A stretch of DNA of 64,000 bases from Axinella damicornis (GCA_963931865.1 OZ007516.1:2536744-2600743); one strand, 5' to 3'. Shown: positions 1 to 28,050, counted from the stretch's first letter. Numbers and translations: made by a program. Notes: generated by a model from the sequence alone, not told the origin.

Positions 1-296
1 TGTTTGTGGTGCCAGCACTCGGCATACAGTGTAGGAAAGTAGCAGTGTCGTCATGATTGTGCCGCATGCATGAGCCACAGTAGACAGCGCTACAGTAACG
101 GGACATGGAGTTACTGGGGTCTAATTAGATGAAAATTCCTGCCATACCATAAGAAAGCCCACGCGCGATTGTTGTGTAGCCCCGCCCCTCTTTAATTTCG
201 TACTGCTGCCAACCGATGATCGTATAGTGTTGCTTTATCTTTTTAAACATGTACGTATAATCACAGTAGCATAAGACTCTACGACCTTTTGGCATC

Positions 297-10832
<10,536 letters not shown>

Positions 10833-12237
10833 AGTTTGTGTGTACAACTTACCTTTCTTGTTCACTCATATTATACTCTGTGTGTGTGTCAATTCAAGGA
10901 TAGTATAGTGATCTGGCTGCTTGGGCTGATGGTTAATCCACAACCTTACATCTGAAGAGCTGACAATCAATGTGGTCTCTCTAGCCACAAATCATATACT
11001 GGAAATGCCGTACCGTGCCATGGGTCAAGATAGGTGATGAGTCAAGCTCCCATGCCTTCTCTCTTTTTTTCATTCTTTTTTTTTTTTTTTGGCTTGTATG
11101 ATTGTGTGCTTGTTTGTATGCATACAGGACTCCCAGGTAAACCGGCATACGTAGCTGATGGGGTATTTCCTGTTCTATCTAGATGTAGACAGCAGCCTGC
11201 AGCGTCAAACCGAAGAAGTTATCCATGCTGTTTTTCTGAAGAAGGAAAGAGTACCATCTGATGATATGCAGTACATAATTCTACCTTTTGCGGAACGCTC
11301 GTACGGCCCGGCGCCATCATGCTCAGCAGCTATATGGCCTGGGAGGGGCTGCTGTCACGTGGCCACTAAACGTACCATTTCCGGATACTTCCGCATAGTT
11401 AGGTACTACCGATGGCAAAACCAGAGGAAGGAATGACTCTCTGCATCCGTCTGATTCGGTCCTTTGAGCACCGAAATATCAGGGTAAAATGATGTGCACA
11501 CCTGTTAAGTCTGAGAACGAAGCCGTGGTTTGCATGGTTTGGTCCCCGGACCCTTCTTGGGCGGGGCGGGCGGGCCCACCCCGGAAACGAAACGCAGAAG
11601 GGTCTGGGAACCAAACTAGTAGTCATTTATAGGCACCAGTGTATTTGTTCCATTGTGAGGAGGACTGCACAAGTCGGATACATGTTCATAGGCTCAGCAT
11701 GAAGAACATGCTACATTGCTTTTAGCAGGAGCACATGAGCCGCCGAAGGCGGGGAAGGAACATTTAACTCCACATGCCCGCCCTAGGACATGTAGTAGTC
11801 CTTCACACCTCCAAAATTTCACCTTATACGGCAAGAGGCCATTACGTATGCAGTTGTAAGGATTTGTGTGAAACCGTGTGAAATACAAATTGGCCTTTGT
11901 GCAGCCATAGTTGTACTAGAGCTAGCTGACTTACACGGTACCGCAAAGGTCTTCCATATAAGGTATAAACCAAAAGGTGTGAGGGACTACAACATGTCTT
12001 TACTAGTTCAATGCTCCTTCGCCGCCTTCAGCGGCTCATGCGCTCCTGCTTTTAGTGAGTCTAAGCAATAGCTACCTATCTTGGAACCAGGCCTTCCTCC
12101 TCGACCTCCCCAGGCGAAGGGTCTGGTTCCTAAGCAATACCCTCTGGGCACTACTAGTAGAGTCACAGCTTGCATCTAGGTAGTGTAGGCACGGTGTTAA
12201 TCAGGTACCTTATAAGAAAGAATGTATCTTGCTGCAG
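10833..12237. other. Intergenic DNA after integrin beta
   Basis: Contains a T-run near 11070, a GC-rich imperfect hairpin at about 11538-11619 (arms GGTCCCCGGACCC / GGGTCTGGGAACC), and a related shorter hairpin at about 12083-12135. Upstream exons of the small gene that becomes readable at 12238 may lie here, but none could be assigned. Confidence 0.5.
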
Positions 12238-12822
12238 GTATTGGTAATGCAAAACATTCCTGGCACCATGTTGGCTATGGAGTTCACAGTTCACATTGAC
12301 AAAGGTGAATGAAGATATATATGATCTTGAGACTGTGTTATAGCATGAGTGTTCATCTGGCCCGCAGCAATCCAGGATAATGTCACTCTCCCTCCACCTT
12401 TCAAAAGGCACAAATATGGTTAGTTTATCTGTAACCACTAAAGTTGAGTAATGGAACTAATTCAATATCTGATGCTCCTCAGACTGTCTGAAAATACACT
12501 CCTATGCACATGGCGCTAAGGTAAGACTATAGGTGTTGCTACTATGATCTTCAAGAAGTTCAAGATCCTGGACCATGCAACCCTGTTCTCTTTCAATTCA
12601 GACCAGTGACACAGCTATTAACGTTGATCACGAAGACTGGGTGTTGGATCCAAATAAGACATTATCTGAGAACGATATCAGTAAGTTGTGTACACAATGA
12701 AGACGTGCATAGATCCCAGATACCATTGTACCCTGCATCATGTAGGAAATGAAACGGAGATATCCTACTTCAACAGGGAAGACTATGAGAGATACAAAGC
12801 CAATCCCCAGATGTTGTGGTGA
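12238..12822 (+). CDS. Unidentified small gene, 3' exons
   Basis: Five small exons join in one frame with correct phases: 12238-12304, 12368-12418, 12483-12520, 12602-12680, 12746-12822, the last ending in TGA. They encode about 103 residues: an N-terminal hydrophobic strand-like stretch (VLVMQNIPGTMLAMEF), a Pro-rich turn, KIHSYAHGAK, DHEDWVLDPNKTLSENDI, and a C-terminus NREDYERYKANPQMLW. The LDPNKTLSENDI.NETEISYF stretch recalls the end of a ubiquitin-like beta-grasp fold (inference only). The family was not recognised. The start lies upstream or at the Met in exon 12238, so it may be 5'-partial. Confidence 0.6.
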
Positions 12823-13294
12823 TATTTTATTTATCAGATTCTGCTGGAACAAAAACAGCCAACATCATTCACTACGCACTATGAATTCACATCGGCTAAC
12901 TGCACAATATATCCACCCTATTTTTTTTACTTTGTTTCCTTCACTATGTTATCATGTAGCAGTTCTATAGCTTCCCATCACTTGCAGTTCCGTACTACAA
13001 GTGATAAAAAGCATGAGCGGTGGCCTTGGAATGAGGTTCTGTTGAGAGATCTCTGCTGCTAGAAGATGCAATCTCTGCTATAGCAGCTGTAATCAGTGAC
13101 TGGACCAAGAGCAGCTAGTGTTCTCTGCGAGCTATTGTAGCTGCTCGTTGCAAATGAATTCATTGGAAACGGTTAGTGCATAATATAAACTACGCAGTTC
13201 TTGTAAAGTTCACATAACTAGCAATAAGACAATGGCGTAAAAACGTATCCATTCATTCATTTTGATGGTTGTCTGCATGACTTGTATTCTACAG

Positions 13295-13419
13295 CTCAGA
13301 CTGCTGCAATACCCAACTGCCAAATCAGATGCTGGATGGATGTTCATTACGTAACAGTTCATGTGACGAATGCATAGGATTCTCACCAGACTGTTTCTGG
13401 TGTACACTGCTACCTACAT
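13295..13419 (+). pseudogene. Orphan duplicate of the integrin beta PSI exon
   Basis: Near-identical to integrin exon 2 (1442-1548), including MLDGCSLRNSSCDECIGF and the FWC motif. It keeps an acceptor AG and a GTGAGT donor and is still open in one frame. It has 14 extra bases near the 5' end and 4 (ACAT) before the donor, so the splice phases differ from the parent. Similarity continues downstream (about 13485-13630 against 1825-1990). No VWA, EGF or membrane exons follow; instead minus-strand kinase exons begin at 13806. It is either a dead fragment or the stump of a second integrin gene. Confidence 0.75.
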
Positions 13420-13693
13420 GTGAGTACCTGAACCCTTCCTACTGAACTCTTTCCTCAACAGTACATTTCGTGCATTCAGCATGTGCCATCATCTTAGGTG
13501 TCCCTCTCCCACTGTATTTGCTCATATGAAGCCACTTTGTGGGGCAAGCGCACATGGAGAGCGCCCTCCAGCAAAACTGTTAATGATGTGTGTTACTTCC
13601 AGAAGCCTGTTAATTGAGGTCAAAGTTCAAATCATCCCAATGCTTATGCTGGACCAAATGCATTATAGTTTTACTTGTTAACTAAAACAACAT

Positions 13694-13734
13694 TGCCTCA
13701 TTCCCAGGCCACGTGCTTCCTGGGAACAAGGCTA
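13694..13734. repeat. TAGCC-type hairpin, diverged
   Basis: TGCCTCATTCCCAGGCCACG and TTCCTGGGAACAAGGCTA. Confidence 0.8.
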
Positions 13735-13805
13735 CACCTACCCTGCATCTCACATTCAAATGATTACCACATGAGGTCACTGAATTCAATAGCATGGTTA
13801 TATGG

Positions 13806-19440
<5,635 letters not shown>

Positions 19441-20320
19441 CTGGATGCAATATGGACAGATGGACTCTTCACCGTCTTACCAAACTCAGTTCCATCAGTG
19501 GGAGCAAATATTGACACATGAATGACATCAGGTAGACATTGGGTCCATATAGTCGGTTGATCAGTTTATCATCCACTTGTGGTATGGTCTCGCCCCCCAC
19601 ATCCAACTCACATCCACCTGGCGTTATGATAGCTACCAGCCCTTCCTGCTCTTCTGCTTCCGTGTATTAGAGTAGCCTGGGAACAAAGCTACGCTGTCTA
19701 CAGTCTAGATAGCTATACAACTATGATCTCACAGTGAACTTTTAATCATTGCATGGTCAGTTCAGCCAAATTTGTGATACCTGCCATACTCGCTGGAACT
19801 TGCTTAGCAGCTTGGTAGCTGGTACATGGTAGTCAGACTCGATCGTTTTCAGAGCAGCAAACTAACTGCGGACAATGGGCTAGACTACCAGATGCAGAAC
19901 GACCTTTGACCCTATAATAAGTTATCGTATTCAACTAGACTAGCCAGACCCCAATGACGCAACACTGGTTCTGAAGAGCAGCAAAACAGATGGGCTGTGC
20001 CCACTTCAGTGCATTGGCCCATAGATGAAAATGCACTTCAGTGCCAATGCACTTCAGTGCATTGGCCCATAGATGAAAACTGATTTGTCATGGAAATCCA
20101 TGCGCCAAAGATTTGATTGCAAGGCAACATGACAAAATTTAGCAAGCAAGCAACATATCACATTGGCTTGTTTCATCATTTCCAGATAAGAGATCATGTA
20201 CCATGCACAGTGAGGCCTGCCATGCAACGGGTATAATAAACACATTGCTTAAATGACACACTCAATCTGAACTACAATCTTGTATTCTTAGCGATATGTC
20301 TCAGCGACATCAGGATATGA
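19441..20320. other. Upstream region of the DAK1 gene
   Basis: On the minus strand about 19517-19690 is open in one frame and contains ITPGGCELDVGGETIP and a GTAAGA donor at about 19480; it may be an upstream exon, but its phase does not match the next exon in that frame, so it is not joined. About 19672-19690 holds a half-site of the TAGCC-type repeat. About 20010-20080 contains a local direct duplication around CACTTCAGTGCATTGGCCC. Confidence 0.4.
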
Positions 20321-21061
20321 CTACATCCTAGACAGCCACCAGAACATAGAAGGAGGATCGCCTCCTTGATTATCACCAGGGTCATCACTGCTCTTTTCTT
20401 CCTGACACTTTGAATCTTGTGTTGGCAGTTCTGCTTCAAATTCCTGCGGCGATGAATAGTTACTCCACCCTGGGTCACCTCCCCATCCATGTGCTGCAAG
20501 CTGTGAGCCATGCGGAGAGTGGGTGTCAGAACCCACACTTGGATTTGTACTATCTGCTTGCATTAACCCAGAGCTACCCCTTGGGATTCGTAGCCTAGGA
20601 TGTTCATATTGACGCCTCATTTTCTTGGTAGAGGCCTTTTGCTGGTTCGGGATGGATTTCTTGCCGTTGGGACATCTTTTGTTTCCTACCCATCCTTTCT
20701 GAGCAACTTTCCCTTCATGCCCCATGAAGAGCACTGGACGGTAATAGACCAACTCATAGTTTTCCAGATCGTTGTCCCAGATTGGCCGCATCTCTTTTTC
20801 ATGCCATTCCTTGTGGAAAGTTACATCAGGGACAGCACTCACTAGCGGAGGAATAGCGGTCAGAAGATTCCATGAGATTTGCGACACCTTTGTGGTGAAT
20901 TCTTTGAGATCATTCTCAGGTACCTTTAGGTCACTTCCCGACAACAGTGCAGAGCATTCCTGTGGGAAAATTGGTATAGTAAGGACTACTACTGCAAGCA
21001 AAGAAGTACCTTGATACAGGGCAGCATTTCATTGGGGGGGGGTGGGGGGTGGGGGGGGGGT

Positions 21062-21093
<32 letters not shown>

Positions 21094-22020
21094 GAAATCA
21101 TAAGCATGTCCATAGCGACTGTGATGGTTGCATGCAAGAAGCAAATTTCAGCACAAACAGACACACGACATTGAATGTCATATCCACACTCGTCATTGTT
21201 ATTGTTAACTACCTCGTGAGAAGCATCTTCATGTTCAGGTGACCCTATTACACCTGAAGCATGGAGCAGCAAACCATAGGCACGACAAATGTCATAGAGA
21301 TCCTCATCACCTTCCGGTTCGTCCCCAGCTTTATCCTCGGACATAGAGAAAATCCTCCTCAGGGATTGCTCCATTCTGCTCAAGATTCGATCCTTGCAAT
21401 TATCATAGATTCTCTAGTGAGAACCAGAAGAAAACAGTCAGCGATTTTCTCAACATGGAAAGATTACACAAACAGGTATACTCCTACAAAATGCTCAGAC
21501 TTCATTTGATAACATTCCATATTAATTTTGTTAACTGGTGGTAGGTAAGCTTGCCTGGAATATACTGCATAACTGCTGTCTTGCTTTGTCCTCAGGCAAT
21601 TCGCTCTCCTTCAGACATTCAATCATTTCTTCTGCCTCGTGGGCAAAGAAGTTGTCGAACTCCAAGCTGAAATCGGTGGGCTGCCTCCCTGCGGTCTGCC
21701 AACCTCCTCTCTGCTTCAGCATGTCATAACCAACACTCTTTACTCTAGAGATTTCAAAAGCAAGCATGTAGCTAGGTACAGAACTTCACTATTTGCAAAC
21801 ATGAATTAGAACAAAGGTAAGGTGTTTGTTTAATTTTTACCTCCAGCCTAAGCAGTAAGGCTGTTCTCCCAAGGGGAGGAGGGGTAAAGAAAGCTACCTA
21901 AAAACACATGCATGGTGGAGGCTTATGGTACTTCCATGAAGTCTTCCCATACCTCCGCAGCTCTTCTTCCAGCTCTCTTCGGATTCTCTTGCACTCGTGG
22001 TTGGAACACTTCGACACCAT
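20321..22020 (-). CDS. Mieap C-terminal-domain protein, 4 exons
   Basis: Exons (minus): 22020-21953, 21744-21555, 21413-21213, 20959-20321; about 365 residues. The ATG opens MVSKCSNHECKRIREELEEE, a charged coiled-coil-like start. Residues about 90-250 resemble the C-terminal domain of mitochondria-eating protein (Mieap/SPATA18): a short DLYDICRAYGLLLHASG helix, a VSQISWNLLTAIPPLV core, and YELVYYRPVLFMGHEGKV followed by KGWVG, matching the family's ...WPALL..EGG..L.KG pattern. The rest is a low-complexity Ser/Pro/Gln tail ending FWWLSRM. Vertebrate Mieap acts in mitochondrial quality control; for this short homologue that role is inference. The exon ending at 21555 appears to use a GC donor (GCAAGC); without it the frame stops six codons on. 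Divergent from the HSPA12-like gene. Confidence 0.75.
21033..21092. repeat. G-run low-complexity tract
   Basis: About 60 bp almost entirely G with a few T, in the last intron of the Mieap-like gene. A G-quadruplex-forming composition; also a place where assembly length is unreliable. Confidence 0.95.
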
Positions 22021-22201
22021 GATGAGGGATATGATCAAGAGTTGAGTTATCAGTGAGTGCAGACGTTGCAATTGAGGTCAAAGTTCATAATTAGAATCTG
22101 CGTTTACAACTTGTGTGCTTCCTGTCACATGACACATAAAGCTGTGCCATAGATCAGATAAGCTCCTCAACCTCGGAGTCCTCCCCAGTGCTCCCCATGA
22201 A
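22021..22201. promoter_or_regulatory. Divergent intergenic region between Mieap-like and HSPA12-like genes
   Basis: The two initiator codons (22020 minus, 22202 plus) are 181 bp apart, so both 5' ends share this DNA. It is a candidate bidirectional promoter. No TATA or heat-shock-element cluster was recognised with confidence. Confidence 0.5.
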
Positions 22202-25200
22202 ATGGCTTCTGATCGCACCCCGAATGGAGCTTTTCGAGCTAAGCAGGTTCCCCGGAGAGTGGCTAGGCTCCAGAAACCATCCAAGAACATTGCAGCAATT
22301 GATTTTGGAACCAAAAACTGTTCATTGGCGTACATCACCAAAAACGACAGGCTGGAACTAACTCAAGGGGTGCCCAAACTTCCTTTGAATGGAACCTACT
22401 TGCGTGTACCTACAGCCATTCTATTTAACCAGGAGGGACAGGTGGAAGCATTTGGACATGATGCACGAACCCTGTATGGGAATCTTGAAGACTATGAACG
22501 GGAGTGTTACTTTTATTTTGAGGAGATCAAAATGAATCTACGGAGAGATCAGGTGAGTGAAAATGATCTCCAGAGATTCATCCGTTGTTTGCACCACTTT
22601 CATTGGTGTAGCTCTTTGCAACAGTTCTATGTACATGTACAGCTGGTGTTGAAGGCCTGGGAACGAGGCTATGCATGCAGTTATAGCAGACTATTATGCT
22701 AGGTATCTTAGGCTAGGAATGAGATATGAAGCTGGGATTTGCATCACTGTGATCAGCTTGAATTGAGCATTCCAATGATGTCCATTTTGCTGTAGGTTGA
22801 ATTTTGACCCAAAATCATGGATTATAGCCTTTGGTCGAGTGCGATTTTTGGCCAAAAAGTGATCAAAATTAAAAATCATTTTTAGGACATCAGTTGAAGG
22901 TTCTTTTCATGCTGATCACAACGGTGCAAATCCCAGCGTCGCATTTCATTCCTAGCCCAAGATACCAAGCATATTATACTTAGCTGGCTACTCCATCCAT
23001 CAATTGTCTAAAGACAGACAATCCTGAATGAGATATGAAGCTTGGTATCTGGCTCAAAGTCACCCTACAGCATAATTTGAAAGGTCCATTCATGCTGATC
23101 ACAATGGTGCAATTACGCCAAATGGTTGTCCGAGATAGTAGGCTCCTGGTGAGCAACAGCACACACCAAGGATGCACAGTGAAGCCAGCAAAGATGAAGT
23201 CTTGTCTTGTTTGCTGGCTGCCACTTGTTGTGGAGGGCGTCCTGCATGCATAGCGTTCCCAGAGCTTCTACATCTCCAGTTTTTGATCGTATACTGTAAG
23301 TGTAGTGATCAAAACCTGCAGTGGTGTTGAAGGCCTGGGAACGAGGCTATATGCATGCAGTTGTAGCAGACTAATATGCCAGGTATCTTGGGCTAGGAAT
23401 GAGATATGAAGCTGGGATTTGCACCATTGTGATCAGCTTGAATTGAGCATTCCAATGATGTCCATTTTGCTGTAGGTTGAATTTTGACCCAAAATCATGA
23501 AAAACCATGGATTATAGCCTTTGGTCGAGTGCGATTTTTGGCAAAAAAGTGATCAAAATTAAAAATCATTTTTAGGACATCAGTTGAAGGTTCTTTTCAT
23601 GCTGATCACAACGGTGCAAATCCCAGCGTCGTATCTCATTCCTAGCCCAAGATACCAAGCGTATTACTTAGCTGGCTACTCCATGGCATCCATTGTCTAA
23701 AGACAGACAGACAATCCATGCATTTGAATGAGATATGAAGCTTGGTATCTGGCCCTACAGCAAAATGGATATAATTTGAAAGGTCCATTCATGCTGATCA
23801 CAATGGTGCAATTAGGCCAAATGGTTGAACTACTATACTAGGTATCTTTGGCTAGGAATGAGATATGAAGCTGGGATTCACACCATTGTGATCAGTTATG
23901 CCAGCTAAGTACTATGCTAGGTATCTTGGGCTAGGAAGGAGATACGAAGCTGGGATTTGCACCATTGTGATCAGCATGAATTGAGCATTCCACTGATGTC
24001 TGTTTTGCTGTCACTGAGATGAAAAATCATTTTAAGGACATCATTTGACCCAAATTCGTTTTTTAAGGACATCAATTTTGATGTCCTTCATTTTAAAGAC
24101 ATCAATTTTGACCCAAATTTTGGCCTACTGAAAAATCATTAAGGACATGAAAGTTCTTTTTATGCTGACCACAATAGCACAATTTCCAGCTTCATATCTC
24201 ATTCACATACCCATACCTAGTGCAACATTCTCTTCCAAATGTGTAAATTTTGGCGCAAAAACATACCTCAGTCAAAGGTTGCGATGAATGTGGGTGGAAT
24301 TACCAGTGTTGTATAGATGTGTTTTATCATCTTAAATTTACATAGCATGTGAGCCGCAAAATGAAGGTGAAAGCCTCTAACGGTAAAGAGTTCTTCCTGG
24401 TGGACGTCATTGCCCAGATCCTCAAGTATCTCAAGGAGGAGTTCCTTGTAAATCATCTGCAGAGAGGTGGGCACCCTTTCCAGGCGACTGACTTCGACTG
24501 GGTGATAACGGTACCAGCCATATGGAAGGCTAAGGGGAAGCAGTTGATGCGAGAAGCAGGCTATAAGGTACATTGCTTACATTCTGGCTATATATGTGCT
24601 TACATTCTGGCTATCAGCACATATACTGTTCAAATGGATGATGCACTTGCAGTGCATAGTCAAATGAATTTGATTGGACCATGCATTCAATGTTCTGATC
24701 AACAGTGTTGTGTGACTGTTTCGTCCTATTCTAGTTATTACTCGCTGTGGACTCAGAGGCCTCCACATCCACTGTGATCTAGACGTCACAGGACAGTCTT
24801 AGTCTGCTGGGTGAATACATTTTGCAGACTACTTGCCTCATGACGAATAGCAGAACTTGTCACTTCCAGTGCTCTTGCCGAGTGCCTAGTGCGAGGCCAA
24901 GAGCACATAAGTAGATCACCCACTCCGGGCGGGCGATCTACTTATGCGCTCTTGGCGAGGCGAGGCTCATGCATGATTTCAGGTACTGTCGATTTCACTT
25001 CGCTCGCTCTAGACTACAATTTGCCTCTCTCAAAACACTGATAATTGTGCGCTAGTACTGCATGCATTGTGAGATAGGACTGTGCCCAAAGCATCACGGC
25101 ACACTGATAGTCTTATAAGGACACAATAACATTAGAGTAGTGAATGCACAGCCTCTTCTTATGTGTCTTTGTGTCAGATCCCCTTTTAGGGGGTGGTGTG

Positions 25201-26595
25201 TAGTTTCGGTTATTACCTTCAGTTCTCATACTTACTATACAGGCAGGATTGTGTTCTCACAAATCGTGTGGAGACTTGAAAGTTGCATCAGCATCAGCAC
25301 CTCTCAAGCCCAGTGAAGAATCTCCAGACAAGCTCTCCCTAGCACTCGAGCCCGAATCGGCAGCCCTCTACTGCCACGAAATGTTAAAGCGGAAGTTAGT
25401 AGCTCCTTATTGCGATATGCCTCAAGGGCAGCCAACTCCACACAGATACCTCATCGTTGACATTGGTGGTGGTACGGTTGACATCTCTGCCCACCAGGTG
25501 GTCAGTTACGTAGGATCTCAGAAATACCCAGTGGTCGAAGAGCTCCATCCACCTGTTGGGAATGACTGTGGCGGCATGAAAGTTAACCAAGGGTTTGTAA
25601 TGTTCCTGGAAAGATTAGTAAGTGATGTAGGTTTTTCAAACTTCATTGAAACCTGTGATCCTGAAATAGACGTGAGGAACAACTTTGAGCTCAATCAAGT
25701 CATCAATGTAGCCTTCGAGGAACAGAAGCAGATATTTGGGAGGATTGAGAAACACAGGAGAAGAGATTCTGTTATTCGTTTGCCTGCCACAATGCTGGAA
25801 ATGTACCAGGAAGAGTTGCAAGACGGAGTGGAGACTTTGGGAACTACAAATGTGAGGCTTGTCAGACAAAGTCTTCGAATCACGCCATCGAAGATGGAAG
25901 AGTTGATGCAAAAGGCAATGGCAGGAATATTCAAATGCGTATCAGACCTGCTTAGCACTTTGTCAGCATCAGTAGATGTCATATACTTGGTAGGGGGGTT
26001 TGGAGGTTCCCCATATGTCTATTGGCAATTTGTAGAGAAATATCGGGATCAGTACCAAATCATCGTTCCTCCAAATCCTGAGTTTGCAGTTGTGGAAGGG
26101 GCTGTTCTCTTTAGAACCAATCCATCGGTTGTTCGTGCACGCAAGGCTGATGCTACGTATGGGAAAACTGTGATACGACCATTTAATGAACGTATACATG
26201 ACCGCAGAAACAGGGTAGTGGATGACGACAATATACCACAGTGCTACAACCTTTTCCAGACAATAGTTGAAGTCGGTGAAACCGTTAATCCTGATTATGT
26301 GTACATGTGTACCAGCATTCCAGTTCGCCATGGCCAGAGAAACATGAGTGTAGAGATATACAGCTCTCCTAAGAAAGCAGATGAAGTTTGGTATGTTTCT
26401 GGTGAGAAAAGTGGCGCTGCAGTGAAGGTTGGAGAACTAACTGTCGACATGCCGGATCAATGGGGCGACAAGTTACGTGAGGTAGAATTCACATTTGATT
26501 TTAGCCACACAGAAATTCAAGTCAAGGGATATGACAGAACATCCGGAAGAGAAGTGAAAGCAGTTATAGATTTTTTGTCTGCTCAAAGTCAGTAA
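22202..26595 (+). CDS. HSPA12: HSPA12-like Hsp70 family ATPase, 3 exons
   Basis: Exons 22202-22552, 24346-24567 and 25243-26595 are all phase 0 and give about 641 residues, close to vertebrate HSPA12A/B (around 680). The actin/Hsp70 ATPase signatures are present: IAAIDFGTKNCSLAYI near residue 30 (phosphate 1), DWVITVPAIWKAKGKQLMREAG at the end of exon 2, ALEPESAALYC, LIVDIGGGTVDISAH (phosphate 2) and IYLVGGFGGSPYVY (adenosine loop). As in HSPA12, the C-terminal substrate-binding domain and EEVD end of classical Hsp70 are missing. HSPA12-type proteins are expanded in bivalves and sponges and linked to stress and innate immunity; that role is inferred here. The first intron (1.8 kb) is packed with inverted-repeat MITEs. 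Confidence 0.93.
22700..24215. mobile_element. Cluster of MITE-like inverted-repeat copies in HSPA12 intron 1
   Basis: At least two full copies (about 22700-22972 and 23378-23660) and several partial ones (about 23030-23130, 23728-23820, 23845-23900, 23925-24210). A full copy starts GGTATCTTGGGCTAGGAATG.AGATATGAAGCTGGGATTTGCACC.TTGTGATCAGC and ends with its inverted complement, giving arms of about 65 bp around a 140-bp centre with TGATGTCCATTTTGCTG and AAAATCATTTTTAGGACATC. The same family recurs at 44.8-45.2 kb. Confidence 0.85.
24887..24966. repeat. Hairpin with 30-bp arms
   Basis: Arms GCCAAGAGCACATAAGTAGATC and GATCTACTTATGCGCTCTTGGC flank a short GC-rich loop (CACTCCGGGCGG). It lies in HSPA12-like intron 2. 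Different in sequence from the TAGCC hairpins. Confidence 0.85.
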
Positions 26596-26630
26596 ATAAT
26601 TGTATGTACACGTAGCCAGTGCTTGTTCAA

Positions 26631-26676
26631 TAGCCTCGTTCCCAGATGCTCTTACCAGCACCTGGGAATGAGGCTA
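26631..26676. repeat. TAGCC foldback hairpin
   Basis: TAGCCTCGTTCCCAGATGCT, then AGCACCTGGGAATGAGGCTA, just after the HSPA12-like stop codon (probably in the 3' UTR). Confidence 0.88.
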
Positions 26677-27198
26677 ATATCAGTTTATTGATGAGTATTA
26701 TATGCATAGTCAGGCGGCTGATGCCAGGTAGGTGCACGGGAAACTTCCATAATTATACTTACACAAGCAGAGTGCATGATGACATCATCATCATTGTGGC
26801 AGCTGCACGCAATGATGATGATGTCATAATGTGCTCTTGACGTGACTTACATGTACATTATATCGACGTCCACACAGCAAGTGCAACTATATAGCTATAG
26901 TGGCTTTCTTATAATTACTGAGGGGGCAGATGTCAATTTCAAGTTCCTAGGTGCATGATCAGAAAACAGTCATTGTTCCTAATCCAGCATACAGCTAACA
27001 CACAGATGACCAACACCTGGGGCACGACATAAGCTCACTATAATGTTAAATTGGCTCAGTAGGAAACAATAATTATACTGGCCAGTGCACAATGTACATG
27101 TGTTGTGTATTATTACCTATATTAAAGTATGACATTGGTGGGTCAGTCTTTTACCACAATCATGCATGTTGACACAAGAAAATTAACAAAATGGTCAG

Positions 27199-28050
27199 TT
27201 AAGGCTGTTCTTCATCTTGGACTGATTCAACAGCCAAAGGCCTTCTACGATCAGTACTTGGCACCAGAAACTTGAAGAAAATTGGAACAGCACTCAGCAG
27301 TAGGATGCTTCCCCCTGCGAACAGAAACATCACCGAGAAGAACTTGAACATGCTTGCTATCATTTCATTTCTTGAGATGAGGCTGCTGATCGAGGAGCCT
27401 ACTTCTTTCGGCATGAACACTACCTCACCACTGCTGAACAGCGATTGCTTTGTTAGTACTGCATTCCCATAGGCACCCAGGGAGGTACCAAATACCAGCA
27501 GAAATTCTCTTGTGAAAGAACCATTCGGAATCTCTCTCAACGTTATGTTTGTTGCATAGTCCCCCATGGTCCGCTGTTCAGGAAGTGTCTTCTCCTGAAA
27601 GACTTTCTGTAACAGCTGTCGGAACCCACCAGCATTGTGTACCATCTCAACACGCACATGGCCTCCCTTGCTGTCAGCTAACTTGAAAGGAAGGGAGAGG
27701 TTAACGTTCTCAATGGAGTTTGACATATCATGCCAGTTTTTAGATTCCTCGTGGTAGACTTTGGTATACGTGGTAGTTGTAACAAGCCTAGCTGCTCCCT
27801 CCATTCCTGCCTTTTCAGAGTACAGCGATGCATCGCCTAGTTTCTCGACAACACCTTCCAAGAGCACGTCAGCTGCAAGATTTGGAGAGCTCTTGAGGTG
27901 GTCTCTCAGCTTTCCAAAGTCACGAAACTGGGGTACAAGATGGAGGTAGGAGACTTCTTCTGAACGAAGTTCTGAGAGTTTGTGGAGCACATATCCAGCA
28001 AAAAGGGAGCCTGCTCCCAGGATGGCCCCTACAAGAACCTGTTGTTCCAT
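27199..28050 (-). CDS. GIDE/MUL1-like membrane protein without RING, intronless
   Basis: One uninterrupted frame of 283 residues from the ATG at 28050. An upstream in-frame extension to 28125 exists but is basic and lacks a better start; MEQQVLVGAILGAG gives the usual N-terminal membrane helix (about 4-22). The central region (about 55-190) matches the GIDE (BAM) domain of mitochondrial E3 ligase MUL1/MAPL: a beta-rich LEGVVEKLGDA opening, WHDMSNSIENVNLSLPF, and a segment ending FLLVFGTSLGAYGNAVL. A second helix follows (about 235-260, MFKFFSVMFLFAGGSILLL). MUL1 then has a cytosolic RING finger; here only about 20 charged residues follow, with no Cys/His ligands. It therefore keeps the two-helix, domain-between topology but cannot be a RING E3 ligase. 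Function unknown. Confidence 0.8.
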   Translation of the reverse strand: MEQQVLVGAILGAGSLFAGYVLHKLSELRSEEVSYLHLVPQFRDFGKLRDHLKSSPNLAADVLLEGVVEKLGDASLYSEKAGMEGAARLVTTTTYTKVYHEESKNWHDMSNSIENVNLSLPFKLADSKGGHVRVEMVHNAGGFRQLLQKVFQEKTLPEQRTMGDYATNITLREIPNGSFTREFLLVFGTSLGAYGNAVLTKQSLFSSGEVVFMPKEVGSSISSLISRNEMIASMFKFFSVMFLFAGGSILLLSAVPIFFKFLVPSTDRRRPLAVESVQDEEQP

